A stretch of DNA of 64,000 nucleotides from Pelomonas paludis (GTDB lineage Bacteria; Pseudomonadota; Gammaproteobacteria; Burkholderiales; Burkholderiaceae_C), in assembly GCF_039872745.1 (NCBI RefSeq), contig NZ_JBDPZD010000002.1, positions 372,001-436,000 on the forward strand, in the 5' to 3' direction. The first letter of the stretch is position 1. Each line of letters starts with the position of its first letter. Under the pieces are notes generated by a model. It was given only the letters and a program-made list of their open reading frames with translations. It searched no databases and was not told where the DNA came from. The position numbers were made by a program, and so were the translations under genes. Below are positions 1-8,657 of the stretch, piece after piece.

Positions 1-1179
1 CAGGAAAGCGGCCAGGCGCTGTCGCAGAGCGAACTCGCGCGGCGGCTGACTTCCGACGGCTATCCGGTGCCGCAGTCACACATCAGCCGCATGAACGATG
101 CGGTGCGCTATCTGCTGCCGGCGATCCCGACCCTGTTGTACGGCGGATTGGGTCGGCATCAGGTGGACCGGCTCGCGGTGCTGCGCAAGGCGTGCGAGCG
201 CACCTGGGAGCGGCGTGCGCTCGGCCGCACCGTGGCCGTGGACTTCGCCACCTTGTTTCAGGACGTGCTGACGCAGTTCGACACACAGCCGGATGACTTC
301 TCGCCGCAGCGGGTGCAGGACGAGCTGGTGGGGCAGATGGCCGAGCTGCTGGAGGCGGACTACGACACGCTGGCTCTGGAGATCAACGACAGCGAAAGCC
401 GCCAGCGTGCGCTGACCAGCGAACCGGCGGCTCCGACGCCACCGGTAGCGCCTGTCGTGCCTGCTGCTCCTCCCCCGCCGATCTCCGCGCCTCAGCAGCC
501 ATCCGCCTCGTCTGTGCCGCGCGACACCACGCCGGTCGCGCCTCCGGCGCCAGCAGCGACACCGCCTGCATCGCCCGAAGCGCCTGAGGAACAGCAAGGG
601 CAACGCGACGAGCGCCTGCAAGGGCACATCGTGACACCGGCACCGACCACCGAGCGCCTGCAGTCCATCCAGCGGATGGTCGCGGACCAGCTCGGCGACA
701 AGCTGCCCGACTTCGAGGCCGATGCGCTGCGGGCGATCCCCGTGCAGGCCGGCGGGCTCTATCCCATCTCGGATGTCTGGTACATCGAGCCCGGCCTCGA
801 CGTACCGGATCGCCTGCGCGTGCATATCGCGCAGTTCGCGCGCGAGATCGCCGAGGAAGCGGCGGTGGCCGACCACATAGAAGCAAGCGACGGCGGCATC
901 GGCTTCGTCTGCGTGACGCCGGCCGTAGGCCAGGCGAAGGAGCTGCCGGCGTTCGCGCACGCGGTGCTGACCCTGCTGCAGGCGCTGAGCGCCGCACAGG
1001 CACCCGCGACTGGGCAGGATCGGGCGCGGCTGGCCGATGACCTTGGGCCGCTGCTGCACGGTCATGGCGGCTTTGGCGCGCGCCTGAGCGATGCCGGGCT
1101 GGTGAAGTTGTTCCGTCTGCTGCGCCTGGCGCGCCGGCTGCTGGATCTGGAAGCCGGCGACCCGGACCACGAGTCCTGA
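1..1179 (+). CDS. parB: ParB-family partition protein of an ICE, 5' end outside the window
   Basis: The reading frame is open to the first base, so the visible 392 codons are only the C-terminal part of a larger protein; a GTG at 67 is internal. The first visible residues (SQSELARRL, then PVPQSHISRM) look like the helix-turn-helix by which ParB proteins bind parS. A proline/alanine-rich linker follows at about codons 145-195 and then a C-terminal domain. The long form with a Pro-rich linker and DUF2857 directly downstream matches the PFGI-1 class ICE ParB proteins. Expected role: segregation or stable maintenance of the excised element together with a ParA encoded upstream of the window. The N-terminal nuclease-like domain cannot be assessed. 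Confidence 0.85.
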   Translation, partial: QESGQALSQSELARRLTSDGYPVPQSHISRMNDAVRYLLPAIPTLLYGGLGRHQVDRLAVLRKACERTWERRALGRTVAVDFATLFQDVLTQFDTQPDDFSPQRVQDELVGQMAELLEADYDTLALEINDSESRQRALTSEPAAPTPPVAPVVPAAPPPPISAPQQPSASSVPRDTTPVAPPAPAATPPASPEAPEEQQGQRDERLQGHIVTPAPTTERLQSIQRMVADQLGDKLPDFEADALRAIPVQAGGLYPISDVWYIEPGLDVPDRLRVHIAQFAREIAEEAAVADHIEASDGGIGFVCVTPAVGQAKELPAFAHAVLTLLQALSAAQAPATGQDRARLADDLGPLLHGHGGFGARLSDAGLVKLFRLLRLARRLLDLEAGDPDHES

Positions 1180-1196
1180 GCGCGCAGGAGGCTCCC

Positions 1197-1757
1197 ATGT
1201 CGGCACCGCACCCGCTCAACCAGGCCGTCATCGCCCAGGCGCTCCATGACCTGCGCAACGGCCAACTGCGCCGCTGCAAGGCGATGGGCTTCGGCGAGGA
1301 GGAGCTGGATGCGCTGAAGCATCCCGAACTCGTGAGCATGCTGGTCAATGCCACGGTGTCCTGGTGTTCGGTGTCGGTGAACCGCGAGGTGTTGCAGCGA
1401 TTGCTGAGCCGGGTACATGACGTGGAGCGGGAGATCGCCACCGTCGACCGCATGTTGCGGCTGGGTGCGAGCACGGAGATGGTGAGCAAGTTCTACGGCC
1501 TCACGCATCAGGAAGTGGCGCTGCGCCGGGACATCCTCGGCCTGCCCAAGCGCAAGGGCCGACATCCGGTGCTGAACGAGGCGCAGGACGTGGCCTTGTG
1601 GGAGCACTGGAAGGCCGCCGTCACCGAGCGCCATATCGCCCTGACCGATGACATGGCGATGCTGGCGCTGACCATGGACCTGGCCGAGGCGATGAGCCTG
1701 CCGATGTCGGTGGTGTGGGCGGCGATACGAAACTGGATCGACCAGGGGCTGGCATAG
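1197..1757 (+). CDS. DUF2857 domain ICE protein
   Basis: 186 aa. A strong Shine-Dalgarno (CAGGAGG) ends 7 bases before the ATG. The sequence is mostly helical, with a central segment (about residues 85-125) that reads like a FlhC/sigma-type helix-turn-helix: LGASTEMVSKFYGLTHQEV followed by the basic stretch LPKRKGRH. By position between parB and the replication gene it matches the DUF2857 proteins of PFGI-1/PAGI-2 elements. DNA binding is inferred from the helix-turn-helix look; the biochemical role of the family is not established. Its stop lies 2 bases before the next start, so it is translationally coupled to the replication gene. Confidence 0.8.
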   Translation: MSAPHPLNQAVIAQALHDLRNGQLRRCKAMGFGEEELDALKHPELVSMLVNATVSWCSVSVNREVLQRLLSRVHDVEREIATVDRMLRLGASTEMVSKFYGLTHQEVALRRDILGLPKRKGRHPVLNEAQDVALWEHWKAAVTERHIALTDDMAMLALTMDLAEAMSLPMSVVWAAIRNWIDQGLA

Positions 1758-1759
1758 CC

Positions 1760-2944
1760 ATGACCACGGGCGGCGCACCACGGCGCGAAGGCCCCATTGC
1801 GCTGTCCGCGCTCTTCGACGAGGCCCTGCAGCACCTACAGCCGGCGCAGGGAACGGCGCCGGCCGCCGACGGTTTCCTCTACAGCGGCAACCGCCATGAG
1901 AGCGTGCCGCGCCGGCTGTTCCTCGACCGGCGCCTGACGCCGCTGGAGCGAAACGCCTGGCAGGTGTTCCGCCTGCAGCTCAACGACGACGGCGTGACCG
2001 CCTTTCCAACCTACGACCAATTGCGCCCCTACTTGGCCTCGATGCCCTGCGCGGCGCAGGCATCGCACGAGACCGTGGCGCGCGCCCTGACGTTGTTGCG
2101 GCTGACGCGCTGGCTGAGCCTGGTGCGACGACGGCGCGACCCGAAGACCGGTCGCATCCAGGGAAACCTCTACGTGCTGCACGACGAACCGCTGACACCC
2201 TTCGAGGCGATGCAGCTCGATACCGACTACCTCGGCCTGGTCAGCCAGGCGCTGACCCATGCCGCCAAGGCGGTACAGATCGTGGGCATGAACACGCTCA
2301 AGGAAATTGCCGAAGACCCGCTGCTCAGCGGCCGCACGCTACCGACGCGCTTGCAGGTGCTGGCGCAGCGCATGACACGCCACGGCTTGGCGGCGGAGAG
2401 TTATCCACAGGAGGTCGCCGACTACGATTCCGAAGAAGGCCGGGATGCCTTTCTTCGGAATGCTGCGCGCCCGTCTTCGGAATCCGAAGCACGGCCGAAA
2501 CCCGCGCCGGACGGCTCTCTTCGGATTCCGAAGGAGGACCGTACAGTACGTAATGATCGTATAAATGAAGTACGTACAGTACCGCGCGCGAGGGCCTTGC
2601 AGAACCTGCGGCTGCCCGAGCGTTTCCTGCGCTTGAAGGACGAGCAGCAGGCCGGCGCGCTGGTGGCGTTGCAACAGGTGGAGGAAGCCCAGCGACAGGC
2701 TGTGCTCGACGAATGGACCGCACGCTGCCGCAACAGCACTGTGCGCAACCCGGCCGGCTATCTGTTCGGCATCATCCAGAAGGCGATCCGCGGAGAGTTC
2801 AAGGCCTGGGCCGGAGAAAGTACATCGGCACCGCCAGCGCCCCCGCCACCTGCGCCATCGTCACCACCGGCATCCCGTGCCACTGACCCCGAGGTGGCAC
2901 GTGCCTACCTGGCACAGCTCCGAGAAGCCTTGCGTGATCGCTGA
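1760..2944 (+). CDS. STY4528-type ICE replication initiator
   Basis: 394 aa from the ATG at 1760, two bases after the previous stop; an upstream GTG in frame (1715) would overlap DUF2857 and is not needed. The N-terminal half (about residues 40-190) is a winged-helix-like domain with LTPLERNAWQVFRL and a second HTH-like segment SHETVARALTLLRLTRWL. A charged, low-complexity linker (about 215-280) follows, then a C-terminal helical domain. The family is known as STY4528 pathogenicity-island replication proteins. The linker is encoded by DNA rich in palindromic repeats and AT, the arrangement seen in lambda-O-type initiators where the origin lies inside the initiator gene. Confidence 0.8.
   Translation: MTTGGAPRREGPIALSALFDEALQHLQPAQGTAPAADGFLYSGNRHESVPRRLFLDRRLTPLERNAWQVFRLQLNDDGVTAFPTYDQLRPYLASMPCAAQASHETVARALTLLRLTRWLSLVRRRRDPKTGRIQGNLYVLHDEPLTPFEAMQLDTDYLGLVSQALTHAAKAVQIVGMNTLKEIAEDPLLSGRTLPTRLQVLAQRMTRHGLAAESYPQEVADYDSEEGRDAFLRNAARPSSESEARPKPAPDGSLRIPKEDRTVRNDRINEVRTVPRARALQNLRLPERFLRLKDEQQAGALVALQQVEEAQRQAVLDEWTARCRNSTVRNPAGYLFGIIQKAIRGEFKAWAGESTSAPPAPPPPAPSSPPASRATDPEVARAYLAQLREALRDR
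2401..2582. other. oriV: candidate replication origin inside the initiator gene
   Basis: Seen directly: a perfect DnaA box TTATCCACA at 2401-2409; iteron-like palindromes built on CTTCGGAATCCGAAG at 2475-2489 and 2519-2533, with half copies at 2427-2435 (ATTCCGAAG) and 2453-2461 (CTTCGGAAT); then an AT-rich patch (2550-2570) flanked by GTACAGTACGTA (2541-2552) and TACGTACAGTAC (2571-2582), an inverted repeat with one mismatch. The order DnaA box, iterons, AT-rich region is that of iteron-type origins. Function is inferred. Confidence 0.6.
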
Positions 2945-2950
2945 TGTTGA

Positions 2951-2967
2951 CTATCCCCAGGGGATAG
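2951..2967. promoter_or_regulatory. palindromic operator or parS-like site, copy 1
   Basis: CTATCCCCAGGGGATAG, a perfect palindrome around a central A, 6 bp after the replication gene stop and about 105 bp upstream of the LOTUS-domain gene. Identical to the copy at 3986. Confidence 0.65.
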
Positions 2968-3014
2968 CTGGAACAGGCACCTTTTCGCCGCGCTCGATTG
3001 TCGCCCGCCGAACG

Positions 3015-3035
3015 ACAGGCGAAACTGTCGCCTGT
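3015..3035 (+). promoter_or_regulatory. hairpin in the leader of the LOTUS gene
   Basis: ACAGGCGA and TCGCCTGT form a perfect 8-bp stem around a 5-nt loop, about 35 bases before the ATG at 3072. No U-tract follows, so it is a leader structure rather than a terminator. Confidence 0.4.
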
Positions 3036-3071
3036 GAATCAGACGAGGACAGCCACGCACGAGCCCGGCCG

Positions 3072-3935
3072 ATGATGGACATGACGACTTCCCCCGTCAC
3101 AAACGCACTGCAACCACTACAGCGAGACGTTCAGCGCTTGCTGGGCAGATGCCTGTTGCGCCTTCAACAATACGAGCGCCTCATGAAAGCCATCGTGGCG
3201 CACCACGAGATTTCAGGCCCGGCGCATTCGCTGGAGGCCATTCGCGCAGCGCGGATTGAAGATGCCGCGGCCAAGACCCTGGGCACGTTGGTCGGACAAC
3301 TGTTTGGTTCGTATGTCGTCACCGATGGAAATGGTGGCAAGGAACGCGACGACGATCTTCCCGGCGACGTGATTTCCTTTCGCACGCGCGTGCAACTGAG
3401 CCTCTCTGCGCAGGACTACGCCAAGACCCAGGCCGACCTCAAAGACCTGGTATCGCTGCGCAACACCCTGGTGCACCACTTCATCGACCAGCACGATCTA
3501 TGGACCGTGGACGGGTGCCGCGCTGCACAGGACGAACTCGGTTCCGCCTACACGCGCATCGATCAGCACTTCGAGCAGCTGCGCGGCTGGGCCGAGCACA
3601 TGGATCAGGCGCGGCGCCTGGCAGCGGAGTTCGTCCAGTCGGATGTGTTCCACGACCTGGTGGTCAATGGCATCGCGCCGGACGGCACGGTGGACTGGCC
3701 GGCCGCCGGCATCGTTCGCGCGCTGCGCGAGGCCGCCGCGCAGTTGGCCGTCGAGGGCTGGACACCCATCGTCGCCGCTGGCCGCTGGATCGCGGACCGG
3801 CATCCCGAGCAGCTTCCAGCCAAGTACGGCTGCAGCAGTTGGCGGCAGGTGGTGCACGAGTGCCGCTTGTTCGAGCTTCGCTACCGTGAGGTGGAGGGGC
3901 AACGGGCCGCCTGGTACAGACCTCGCGAGGCATAG
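3072..3935 (+). CDS. OST-HTH/LOTUS-like domain protein
   Basis: 287 aa from ATG 3072 (ATG 3075 and 3081 are alternatives); an in-frame start at 2877 would overlap the replication gene and is unlikely. The N-terminal two thirds are helical, with a segment around residues 110-160 (LRNTLVHHFIDQHDL) that resembles helical HEPN/AbiV-like folds. The C-terminal 90 residues carry a LOTUS-like pattern: hydrophobic helix LREAAAQLAVEGWTPIVAAG, then KYGCSSWRQVVHECRLFEL and a final beta strand. LOTUS domains bind RNA, often G-rich RNA. Palindrome copies lie on both sides, so this gene is probably controlled together with TIGR03761 and topB. Role in the element unknown. Confidence 0.6.
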   Translation: MMDMTTSPVTNALQPLQRDVQRLLGRCLLRLQQYERLMKAIVAHHEISGPAHSLEAIRAARIEDAAAKTLGTLVGQLFGSYVVTDGNGGKERDDDLPGDVISFRTRVQLSLSAQDYAKTQADLKDLVSLRNTLVHHFIDQHDLWTVDGCRAAQDELGSAYTRIDQHFEQLRGWAEHMDQARRLAAEFVQSDVFHDLVVNGIAPDGTVDWPAAGIVRALREAAAQLAVEGWTPIVAAGRWIADRHPEQLPAKYGCSSWRQVVHECRLFELRYREVEGQRAAWYRPREA

Positions 3936-3985
3936 ACCCGCAGCGCGGTCTCACCACCGCGCGAGCCGCGAACGACCCCGCCGAC

Positions 3986-4002
3986 CTATCCCCAGGGGAT
4001 AG
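3986..4002. promoter_or_regulatory. palindromic operator or parS-like site, copy 2
   Basis: Second perfect copy of CTATCCCCAGGGGATAG, in the 188-bp gap before the TIGR03761 gene. Confidence 0.65.
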
Positions 4003-4093
4003 CCGGCACACACAGCCTTCCGTGCGGAACAAACCGGGCGCGCATGGGCTGCGGTTTGTTGACTGACAGCCTTCCGGCCGATGCCGATGCTGG

Positions 4094-4118
4094 CGACTCG
4101 TTTCCTATTCGCGAGTCG
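4094..4118 (+). promoter_or_regulatory. hairpin immediately before the TIGR03761 start
   Basis: CGACTCG and CGAGTCG form a perfect 7-bp stem that ends 5 bases before the ATG at 4124. No good Shine-Dalgarno is visible between hairpin and start, so the structure could control access to the start codon. Confidence 0.4.
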
Positions 4119-4123
4119 TCAAC

Positions 4124-4972
4124 ATGGCCAATGAACCACTGCAACTGAACCTCGGGTCTCTGCGCAGCGCGATGTCGCTGACGCTGCACACCCACCACGC
4201 TTCGCGCATCTGGCATGGGCGCGCCCAAGCCGAAGGCAAGGCCGGCATCGTCGGCTTGAACGGCTTCATCTCCATCATGAACAAGATGAAGCGCGGCGCC
4301 GAACAGGACGATCCCTACTCGGACTGGTGGATGTTGCGCATCGAGGACAAGCTCGGCGACACCAAGACACGACTGCAGGCGCTGCGCGAACAGGTGGACC
4401 AGGCCTTGGCCGGTGTTCCTCCCGCGCTCAGCCTGGGCGAGAACTTGAATGTGCAGCCGGTGAAGCTGCCGCTGTTCGTGAATGCCCAGCTCGGCTTTGC
4501 CGCCGTCTACCTGCTGGCCGACTACGACGACCTGGCGCGCAAGCTGATCCTCGCCCATCACACGGCGCTGATCGACCGCAGCACGCTGGAGCGCTGGCTC
4601 AATGATGGCGCGCACGCGCTGCGCAGCCTGTTCTCCCTGGCCCAGCAGTACCGCTATTCGGGCACCCAGCGCGATGACTTCGCTGCGAACAACGCCGCAG
4701 CGCGTGCCGCACTGGAAAAATACGGGCCACTGCCGCAGGAGGTGCTCGAAGGCACTCACCGCTCGCGCTTCGCGCCGCCCCTGATGCGCCGCACTCCACT
4801 GACCGCCATGCAGCGCGAACCTGCCGAGGCCAAGGCCAGCGCATTGGCGGACACCGCGGACGAGGCCGTAGCCGATGCGACGGCCGAGGACACCGCAAAG
4901 CCCGACAAACCCAAGAGATCGAGGAAGTCCGCCAAGGCGAGCGAATCCACCGATGGGGATGAACCAGCATGA
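4124..4972 (+). CDS. TIGR03761 (PFL_4669) ICE protein
   Basis: 282 aa. The conserved core covers about residues 5-215 and includes features typical of the family: a LTLHTHHASRIWHGR segment near the N terminus and KAGIVGLNGFISI, RGAEQDDPYSDWW further on. The C-terminal 60 residues are an Ala/Glu/Lys-rich low-complexity tail (KPKRSRKSAKAS), probably disordered and possibly nucleic-acid binding. The gene overlaps the next one by 4 bases (ATGA), so TIGR03761, DUF3158 and ssb form one translational unit. The family is found only in this type of ICE beside ssb and topB, which suggests a role in DNA processing or replication of the element; the reaction is unknown. Confidence 0.85.
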   Translation: MANEPLQLNLGSLRSAMSLTLHTHHASRIWHGRAQAEGKAGIVGLNGFISIMNKMKRGAEQDDPYSDWWMLRIEDKLGDTKTRLQALREQVDQALAGVPPALSLGENLNVQPVKLPLFVNAQLGFAAVYLLADYDDLARKLILAHHTALIDRSTLERWLNDGAHALRSLFSLAQQYRYSGTQRDDFAANNAAARAALEKYGPLPQEVLEGTHRSRFAPPLMRRTPLTAMQREPAEAKASALADTADEAVADATAEDTAKPDKPKRSRKSAKASESTDGDEPA

Positions 4973-5520
4973 CGGCGCAATCCTCCGCGGCGCCTCGGCA
5001 CTTCATGCCGCTGGAACAGCCCGACTTCCAGCGACTGGAACACGCAGCCTACCTAAAAGGCCTTTTGAAGCCTTTTAAAGGTAAGGGAAGTCTGGATGCC
5101 TGGGCCAGCCAATGCATGGCGCTGCGCGACGACTTGATCGCGCTGGCGATGAGACGAGTGCTGCCGCAGGCACGCACCTACCCCTTCAACCTGCTCGGCT
5201 CGCAACTGGCTCAGCAGACCACTGGCGCAGGCACGACGTTCCTGCGCTGGCGCAACCTCGACCGGTCCAGCATGGGTGTGACGCTGTGGCAGCACCTCAT
5301 CGCCAGCCCGTCCACGCCCGATCGCCTGGTCGATGATCTCTACGCGATGGAGCTGCAGCGCATCGCGCTGAACATGCAGATCAGCCTGACTCACAGCATT
5401 GCCCGCCAGGCCCTGGAATGCGCCGACAAGATGTCCCAGGCCGAAGCGGTCTACTTGCGCCGTGTCCACCACGGGCACGGTGTTTCGATCCAACCCACCA
5501 CGCGACAGGAGGCACCATGA
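4969..5520 (+). CDS. DUF3158 family ICE protein
   Basis: 183 aa, start ATG 4969 overlapping the previous stop. It contains a conserved YLKGLLKPFKGKGSL segment near residues 25-40 and a middle region RTYPFNLLGSQLAQQTTGAGTTFLRWRN characteristic of DUF3158. No enzymatic motif is seen. A short A+T-rich inverted stretch (AAAAGGCCTTTT with a second GCCTTTTAAAGG) at about 5055-5080 falls in the codons for residues 28-38. Position between TIGR03761 and ssb, with 4-base overlaps on both sides, places it in the ICE replication/transfer DNA-handling unit. Confidence 0.8.
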   Translation: MTAQSSAAPRHFMPLEQPDFQRLEHAAYLKGLLKPFKGKGSLDAWASQCMALRDDLIALAMRRVLPQARTYPFNLLGSQLAQQTTGAGTTFLRWRNLDRSSMGVTLWQHLIASPSTPDRLVDDLYAMELQRIALNMQISLTHSIARQALECADKMSQAEAVYLRRVHHGHGVSIQPTTRQEAP

Positions 5521-5900
5521 GCACGCATTTCAGCGGCGAAGGCAACATCGGCTCTGCACCCGAGTACCGCGAGTTCACCAACGGCAACGACGAGCCGCGC
5601 AGGCTGCTGCGCCTGAACGTCTATTTCGATAACCCGGTGCCGAAGAAAGACGGTGAATACGAGGACCGCGGCGGCTTCTGGGCGCCGGTGGAACTGTGGC
5701 ATCGCGATGCCGAGCACTGGGCCAGTCTCTACCAGAAAGGCATGCGCGTACTGGTCGATGGCCGCACGGTGCGCGACGAGTGGGAGGATGCCGACGAGAA
5801 CGAACGGGTCACGTTCAAGATCGAGGCCAGGCGTGTGGGCATCCTGCCGTATCGCGTCGAGGCGGTGGTGCTCGGCACCAAGCCGGCCGCCGGCCAATAG
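5517..5900 (+). CDS. ssb: single-stranded DNA-binding protein (ICE type)
   Basis: 127 aa from the ATG at 5517, which overlaps the DUF3158 stop (ATGA) and is preceded by ACAGGAGG. The protein is a single OB fold: start MSTHFSGEGNIG, central RLNVYFDN, then GGFWAPVELWHRDAEHWASLYQKGMRVLVDGR, and a final VTFKIEARRVGILPYRVE strand. It ends shortly after the OB fold and lacks the acidic DDxxF tail of housekeeping SSB, so it probably does not recruit the host SSB-interacting proteins in the usual way. It likely coats the transferred or replicating single strand of the element. Confidence 0.85.
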   Translation: MSTHFSGEGNIGSAPEYREFTNGNDEPRRLLRLNVYFDNPVPKKDGEYEDRGGFWAPVELWHRDAEHWASLYQKGMRVLVDGRTVRDEWEDADENERVTFKIEARRVGILPYRVEAVVLGTKPAAGQ

Positions 5901-5951
5901 ATGTCCTTCGAGGGCGGCTGTAGCAACCGTCAACCGCCCGCCATGCACCAG

Positions 5952-5968
5952 TTATCCCCTGGGGATAG
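5952..5968. promoter_or_regulatory. palindromic operator or parS-like site, copy 3
   Basis: TTATCCCCTGGGGATAG, same palindrome core TATCCCC-N-GGGGATA with a central T, in the 280-bp gap between ssb and topB (213 bp before the topB ATG). The rest of this gap shows no gene. Confidence 0.6.
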
Positions 5969-6180
5969 CGTCATCGACGTCCATCGGCTTCCAGTCGCCC
6001 TCCCGACACGACGCTTCCGTAACGGCTTCCGCAGCGACCTGCCCACACCGCTGCGGGCGGCGTTTTCCTGTCGTCCACACAAATCGGTGTCCATCCCGTT
6101 CCGCTTCCTTGCTGTCGAGTTCTCCCTGCGCGGACATGCTGTCGTCCATCCGATCAACAGCACGTATCCGAGGAGGCTCC

Positions 6181-8196
6181 ATGCGCGTGTTCCTGTGCGA
6201 GAAGCCTTCGCAAGGCAAGGACATCGCCCGCGTGCTGGGCGCCGGCCAACGAGGTTCCGGCTGCTACAGCGGTTCGGGTACCGTCGTGACCTGGTGCATC
6301 GGCCATCTGGTCGAAGCGGTTCCGCCCGAAGGCTACGGCGAGCAGTACAAGCGCTGGTCCATCGAGCAACTACCCATCATTCCCGAGCGCTGGCGCGTCG
6401 AGGTCAAGGCTTCGGTCGCAGCGCAATTCAAGGTGGTCAAGCACCTCGTCGCCCAAGCGAGCGAGTTGGTGATCGCCACCGACGCCGATCGCGAAGGCGA
6501 AATGATCGCCCGCGAAATCCTCGACCTGTGCAGCTACCGCGGCCCAATCCAGCGGCTGTGGCTGTCGGCGCTCAACGATGCATCGATCCGCAAAGCGCTG
6601 GGCGCGTTGAAGCCTTCGGCCGAGACGCTGTCGTTGTACTACTCGGCCCTGGCCCGCTCGCGTGCCGACTGGCTGATCGGCATGAACCTGAGCCGGCTGT
6701 TCACCGTGCTCGGACGCCAAGCCGGCTACTCGGGCGTGCTGTCGGTCGGTCGGGTACAGACCCCCACGCTGCGCCTGGTGGTCGACCGCGACCGCGAGAT
6801 CGCCAGGTTCGTATCCGTGCCGTACTGGACGGTCGAGGTCTTGCTGGCTCAGTCGGGCCACTCCTTCGGCGCCCATTGGCTGCCGCCCGACAGCACCTCC
6901 GATGCGGCGGGACGCTGCCTCCAGCAGCCGGTGGCGCAGCACGCAGCCGATCGTATCCGCGCCGACCGCGAGGCGCGGGTGGTGTCGGTCGAGACCGAGC
7001 GCGTGCGGGAAGCCGCACCGCTGCCGTTCGACCTGGGTACCTTGCAGGAAGTGTGTTCGCGCCAGCTCGGCCTCGATGTGCAGGAGACGCTGGACATTGC
7101 CCAGGCGCTGTACGAAACGCACAAGGCGACGACCTATCCACGCTCCGACTCGGGCTACCTGCCCGAAAGCATGCTGGCCGAAGTGCCGGCCGTCCTCGAT
7201 GCCTTGCTCGCCACCGATCCCGGCCTGCGACCGCTGATCGACAAGCTGGACCGCAGCCAACGTTCACGCGCGTGGAATGACGACAAGGTGACGGCTCACC
7301 ACGGCATCATCCCGACGCTGGAACCCACCCGGCTTTCGGCCATGTCGGAGAAGGAACAGGCGGTGTACGGCCTGATCCGGTCCCACTACCTGGCGCAGTT
7401 CCTGCCGCACCATGAGTTCGATCGGACCACAGCGGTGTTGACCAGCGGTGGCCAGCCACTGCAGGCGACCGGCAAGCAGGTGGTCGTGCCTGGCTGGCGC
7501 CTGGCGTTGGTCAATGGTGGTCCGGAGAAGTCGGATGATGAGCCGGCGCAGCGCAGTCAGATCCTGCCGCCGCTGGCCAGCGGCACGCGGTGCGGCGTCG
7601 AACAGGTCGAGATGAAGGCGCTGAAGACCTTGCCACCCAAGCCCTACACCCAGGGCGAACTGATCAAAGCCATGAAGGCTGTTGCCAAGCTGGTGACCGA
7701 CCCGCGGCTGAAGCAGAAGCTCAGGGAAACGACGGGTATCGGCACCGAAGCCACGCGCGCCAGCATCATCAACGGCCTGCTGGGCCGTAGCTATCTGCTG
7801 AAGAAAGGCCGCGCCATCCGCGCGTCGGATGCGGCCTTCACGCTGATCGATGCGGTGCCGGCGGCGATTGCCGATCCGGGCACGACGGCAATCTGGGAGC
7901 AGGCGCTGGACATGATCGAAGCCGGCCAGATGACGCTGGACACCTTCATCGAGAAGCAGTCGGCCTGGGTCACGCAGTTGGTCCAGCAGTACCGCGGCGC
8001 CAGTTTGTCCCTCAAGCTGCCGCCGGCGCCGACCTGTCCGTTGTGCACGTCGCCGATGCGCCAGCGCACCGGCAAGAGCGGCGTCTTCTGGTCGTGCGGC
8101 CGCTACCCAGATTGCAAGGGCACGCTGCCTGTCGAATCTTCGACGGGCAAGCGCCCGGCGCCGCGCAAGCGGCGCGCGTCACCCAAGGCGTCCTGA
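6181..8196 (+). CDS. topB: DNA topoisomerase III (TraE/TopB-like)
   Basis: 671 aa from ATG 6181 (preceded by GAGGAGG); the frame is open upstream to 5653 but that part overlaps ssb. The N-terminal TOPRIM domain starts MRVFLCEKPSQGKDIARVLG and holds the acidic TDADREGE motif at about residues 100-107. The catalytic tyrosine is Y319 in TTYPRSD. A C-terminal topoisomerase zinc finger begins at C619 (CPLC ... CGRYPDC). The domain order is that of type IA topoisomerase III, which decatenates DNA by single-strand passage. A copy is standard in PFGI-1 class ICEs. Palindrome copy 3 lies in its upstream region. The gene ends the replication block; a noncoding stretch follows. Confidence 0.95.
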   Translation: MRVFLCEKPSQGKDIARVLGAGQRGSGCYSGSGTVVTWCIGHLVEAVPPEGYGEQYKRWSIEQLPIIPERWRVEVKASVAAQFKVVKHLVAQASELVIATDADREGEMIAREILDLCSYRGPIQRLWLSALNDASIRKALGALKPSAETLSLYYSALARSRADWLIGMNLSRLFTVLGRQAGYSGVLSVGRVQTPTLRLVVDRDREIARFVSVPYWTVEVLLAQSGHSFGAHWLPPDSTSDAAGRCLQQPVAQHAADRIRADREARVVSVETERVREAAPLPFDLGTLQEVCSRQLGLDVQETLDIAQALYETHKATTYPRSDSGYLPESMLAEVPAVLDALLATDPGLRPLIDKLDRSQRSRAWNDDKVTAHHGIIPTLEPTRLSAMSEKEQAVYGLIRSHYLAQFLPHHEFDRTTAVLTSGGQPLQATGKQVVVPGWRLALVNGGPEKSDDEPAQRSQILPPLASGTRCGVEQVEMKALKTLPPKPYTQGELIKAMKAVAKLVTDPRLKQKLRETTGIGTEATRASIINGLLGRSYLLKKGRAIRASDAAFTLIDAVPAAIADPGTTAIWEQALDMIEAGQMTLDTFIEKQSAWVTQLVQQYRGASLSLKLPPAPTCPLCTSPMRQRTGKSGVFWSCGRYPDCKGTLPVESSTGKRPAPRKRRASPKAS

Positions 8197-8400
8197 CGCC
8201 TGAAAACACGTCTGCCGCGCCTGCCGCTCCCCCGGTGGCGAGGCATGCGCCCCGCGCGTTGCGGGGCCTCCCCAGCACGCGATCCCTTCTGCGACGGTGT
8301 GCGCGTCCTGACTGGCACGTGTGGCCGCAGGGCGAGAAGGCAGTTGGTCCGCGAATGGCGCCCCACGCGATTCCCTTGATCCGCGGTTCTTCCGTTCACT

Positions 8401-8451
8401 CCGAAGAGTCTCCTGGCGCCTTGCCTCGCGAGCCGCCAGGAGACTCTTCGG
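8401..8451. repeat. perfect 18-bp inverted repeat
   Basis: CCGAAGAGTCTCCTGGCG at 8401-8418 and its exact reverse complement at 8434-8451, separated by 15 bases. It is the longest perfect hairpin I found in the gaps. No U-tract follows on either strand, so a simple terminator is unlikely. Confidence 0.7.
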
Positions 8452-8636
8452 GGTCGACGGTATTCGGTGCCGGTGCCCGCCGGTGAAACAACGGGCGCCC
8501 TTTGTGCGCGGATGCGTGCCAGAGGATATCGACCCCAGCCACGATACCGGTCGAGTGCGATTGCTGGTGCAGCGGCGGCTTTGACGACGGCCCCACGCCT
8601 GTAGCAGCCCACGGGTGGCATTCCTTTCTCATCCAG

Positions 8637-8657
8637 CCGAAGGCCTCCAGCCTTCGG
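8637..8657 (+). terminator. possible terminator hairpin
   Basis: CCGAAGGC-ctcca-GCCTTCGG, perfect 8-bp stem followed by a pyrimidine-rich CACCTTGGTCTTTCCTTG. The U-tract is interrupted, so it is only a weak intrinsic terminator candidate. Confidence 0.35.

Noticed and set aside
76..1206. Long minus-strand frame of 376 codons opposite parB.
   Set aside because: High-GC shadow: low-complexity Arg/Gln/His composition, no ribosome site, entirely opposite a well-supported ParB frame.
5653..6180. Extended N terminus of topoisomerase III from 5653.
   Set aside because: The extra part overlaps ssb, is Arg/Ser-rich and lacks topoisomerase homology; the natural TOPRIM start MRVFLCEKPS lies at 6181 behind GAGGAGG.
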